From: Melioribacteraceae bacterium
GTDB lineage: Bacteria > Bacteroidota > Ignavibacteria > Ignavibacteriales > Melioribacteraceae
Direction: 5' to 3'
NCBI GenBank assembly: GCA_027030245.1
Contig: JALVFE010000021.1
Location: 1-64,000, forward strand
Length of the DNA stretch: 64,000 nt
The notes under the pieces are model-generated. The model ran no database searches. It had not been told where the DNA came from and was given only the letters and a program-made list of their open reading frames with translations. Shown in pieces: positions 63,254 through 64,000 of the stretch (within the stretch, counting starts at the first letter, position 1; each line of letters starts with the position of its first letter). The translations under genes and the position numbers were made by a program.

Positions 63254-64000
63254 TTAAGCTTTAACTGTTTGATTTTTTATTTCGTCCATCCAATCGTCAA
63301 TATCTTTGGCATATTGAACCACTTCAACCATTGAACTGTCGTATCCGAAAAATTTATACGAAATACTTAAACTGTCTAAAATATCACGGGCATAACCCAT
63401 TCCTCTTATCAGGTTTGGTCCGCCGCGACCAACAACCACGTAAATATTGGGTTTGCCGTTTTGTGCAACGTATTCTTTCAAAGCATCGAACATTGCTTTG
63501 AACGTAACGAAAATATCAGTGTTGTTTGCCTTCCCTCCGATTATTAAAAGAACGTTGCTTTGTTTTAACCAATGCTTATAAACTATTTTTGCAATTTCGT
63601 ACATTTTGTCGTAAGGCGGATTTCCTCCAAAATCGCTGGAAATGGTTGCTTTTTTACCGAGTGTTTCCGTAGCCGCACTGTTAGCACCTCCGCCGAACAT
63701 GAAAGCGGTAACCGTTCCGTAGGGATTAATTACAACAACATCGCTCTGACCTCGGTAAGTTCTAAGCTGATTTATTTCCTCTTCAAACTGACTCATATCG
63801 GTTTGAAAAATTTCCATCGGTAAATTAAGTCTCTGCCACTGATGGTTATCCCGGTCGAACTGGGCTTTAAAATCGCACGCATACGTAATTAGTTTCCCTT
63901 TCTCGTTTTTTAACCGGATAGGATTAATCTCGAGCATCATAAAGCCGAAATCGTTGTAAAGGTTCCATAGTTTCGGTAAGTGCTGGGCTAATGGTGATAT
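63254..64000 (-). CDS. aclB: ATP-citrate-lyase-type beta subunit (5' end outside window)
   Basis: The frame is open to the right edge, past the internal Met at 63940: upstream codons read ISPLAQHLPKLWNLYNDFGF before MMLEINPIRL, so the start lies beyond 64000. It matches the ATP-grasp end (LEINP) and the succinyl-CoA-synthetase-beta/citrate-binding domain (VVINPYGTVTAFMFGGGAN, VLLIIGGKANNTDIFVTFKA, IYVVVGRGGPNLIRGM). It binds citrate and forms citryl phosphate for the large subunit encoded 12 bp downstream. Confidence 0.85.
   Translation of the reverse strand: MSPLAQHLPKLWNLYNDFGFMMLEINPIRLKNEKGKLITYACDFKAQFDRDNHQWQRLNLPMEIFQTDMSQFEEEINQLRTYRGQSDVVVINPYGTVTAFMFGGGANSAATETLGKKATISSDFGGNPPYDKMYEIAKIVYKHWLKQSNVLLIIGGKANNTDIFVTFKAMFDALKEYVAQNGKPNIYVVVGRGGPNLIRGMGYARDILDSLSISYKFFGYDSSMVEVVQYAKDIDDWMDEIKNQTVKA

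Noticed and set aside
1-64000. tRNA, rRNA or riboswitch genes
   Set aside because: No convincing cloverleaf, rRNA segment or known riboswitch core was seen by eye in the intergenic stretches.

Overview
The window is AT-rich bacterial DNA, most likely from the class Ignavibacteria (Bacteroidota/Chlorobi side; Melioribacter- or Ignavibacterium-like). I infer this from the combination of an ATP-citrate-lyase-type gene pair next to pyruvate:ferredoxin oxidoreductase, a CzcA-TolC fusion of the kind common in Bacteroidota, very large multihaem cytochromes, and AT-biased codon use. No rRNA or tRNA gene was seen, so the placement is an inference.

Region 1 (1-18.5 kb, minus strand) is a metal-efflux island. 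A CusCBA copper/silver efflux operon is preceded by a small Cys-rich secreted protein and followed by two genes that are easy to miss: a 33-residue membrane microprotein and a PII-like protein. Next come an AEC permease, a second RND pump (CzcB plus a CzcA fused to a TolC-like domain), an OmpR-type two-component system, the copper ATPase CopA and a CopZ chaperone. Both the two-component operon and the czcA gene are preceded by four direct repeats spaced 11 bp apart, a probable binding array for the local response regulator.

Region 2 (18.7-26.6 kb, plus strand) is a tight five-gene cluster: a membrane b-type cytochrome, a membrane-anchored Fe-S/FAD oxidoreductase, c-type cytochromes with 20 and 31 CXXCH motifs, and an outer-membrane beta-barrel. 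It looks like a route for electrons from the inner membrane through the periplasm to the outer membrane. A convergent HMA-AraC fusion regulator closes the region.

Region 3 (27-36 kb) is mostly housekeeping: peptidyl-prolyl isomerase, TPR protein, glutaredoxin-groES, a murein-peptide pair (NlpC/P60 hydrolase plus dipeptide epimerase) and a PAS/histidine-kinase-like/receiver protein. It contains a 1-kb gene-free stretch full of short hairpin repeats.

Region 4 (36-55.6 kb) is an accessory region rich in defence, toxin-antitoxin and small mobile elements: a restriction-modification pair, LexA, a GxxExxY gene bounded by inverted ends with an internally deleted copy beside it, alkyltransferases, HicBA, SthA, a DUF4143 ATPase flanked by a duplicated sthA tail, a TcmP/three-Cys-motif pair, a REP-associated transposase with a nonsense codon, AbrB-PIN, a decayed HigBA, a frameshifted PIN toxin, AbiE, and DinB with a short DnaE-like polymerase.

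Region 5 (55.7-64 kb) is central carbon metabolism: pyruvate:ferredoxin oxidoreductase, a dihydroorotate-dehydrogenase-like protein, and a convergent ATP-citrate-lyase-type pair with an unusually long 904-residue large subunit. PFOR plus citrate cleavage are signature steps of the reductive TCA cycle, so the region hints at, but does not prove, that capacity.
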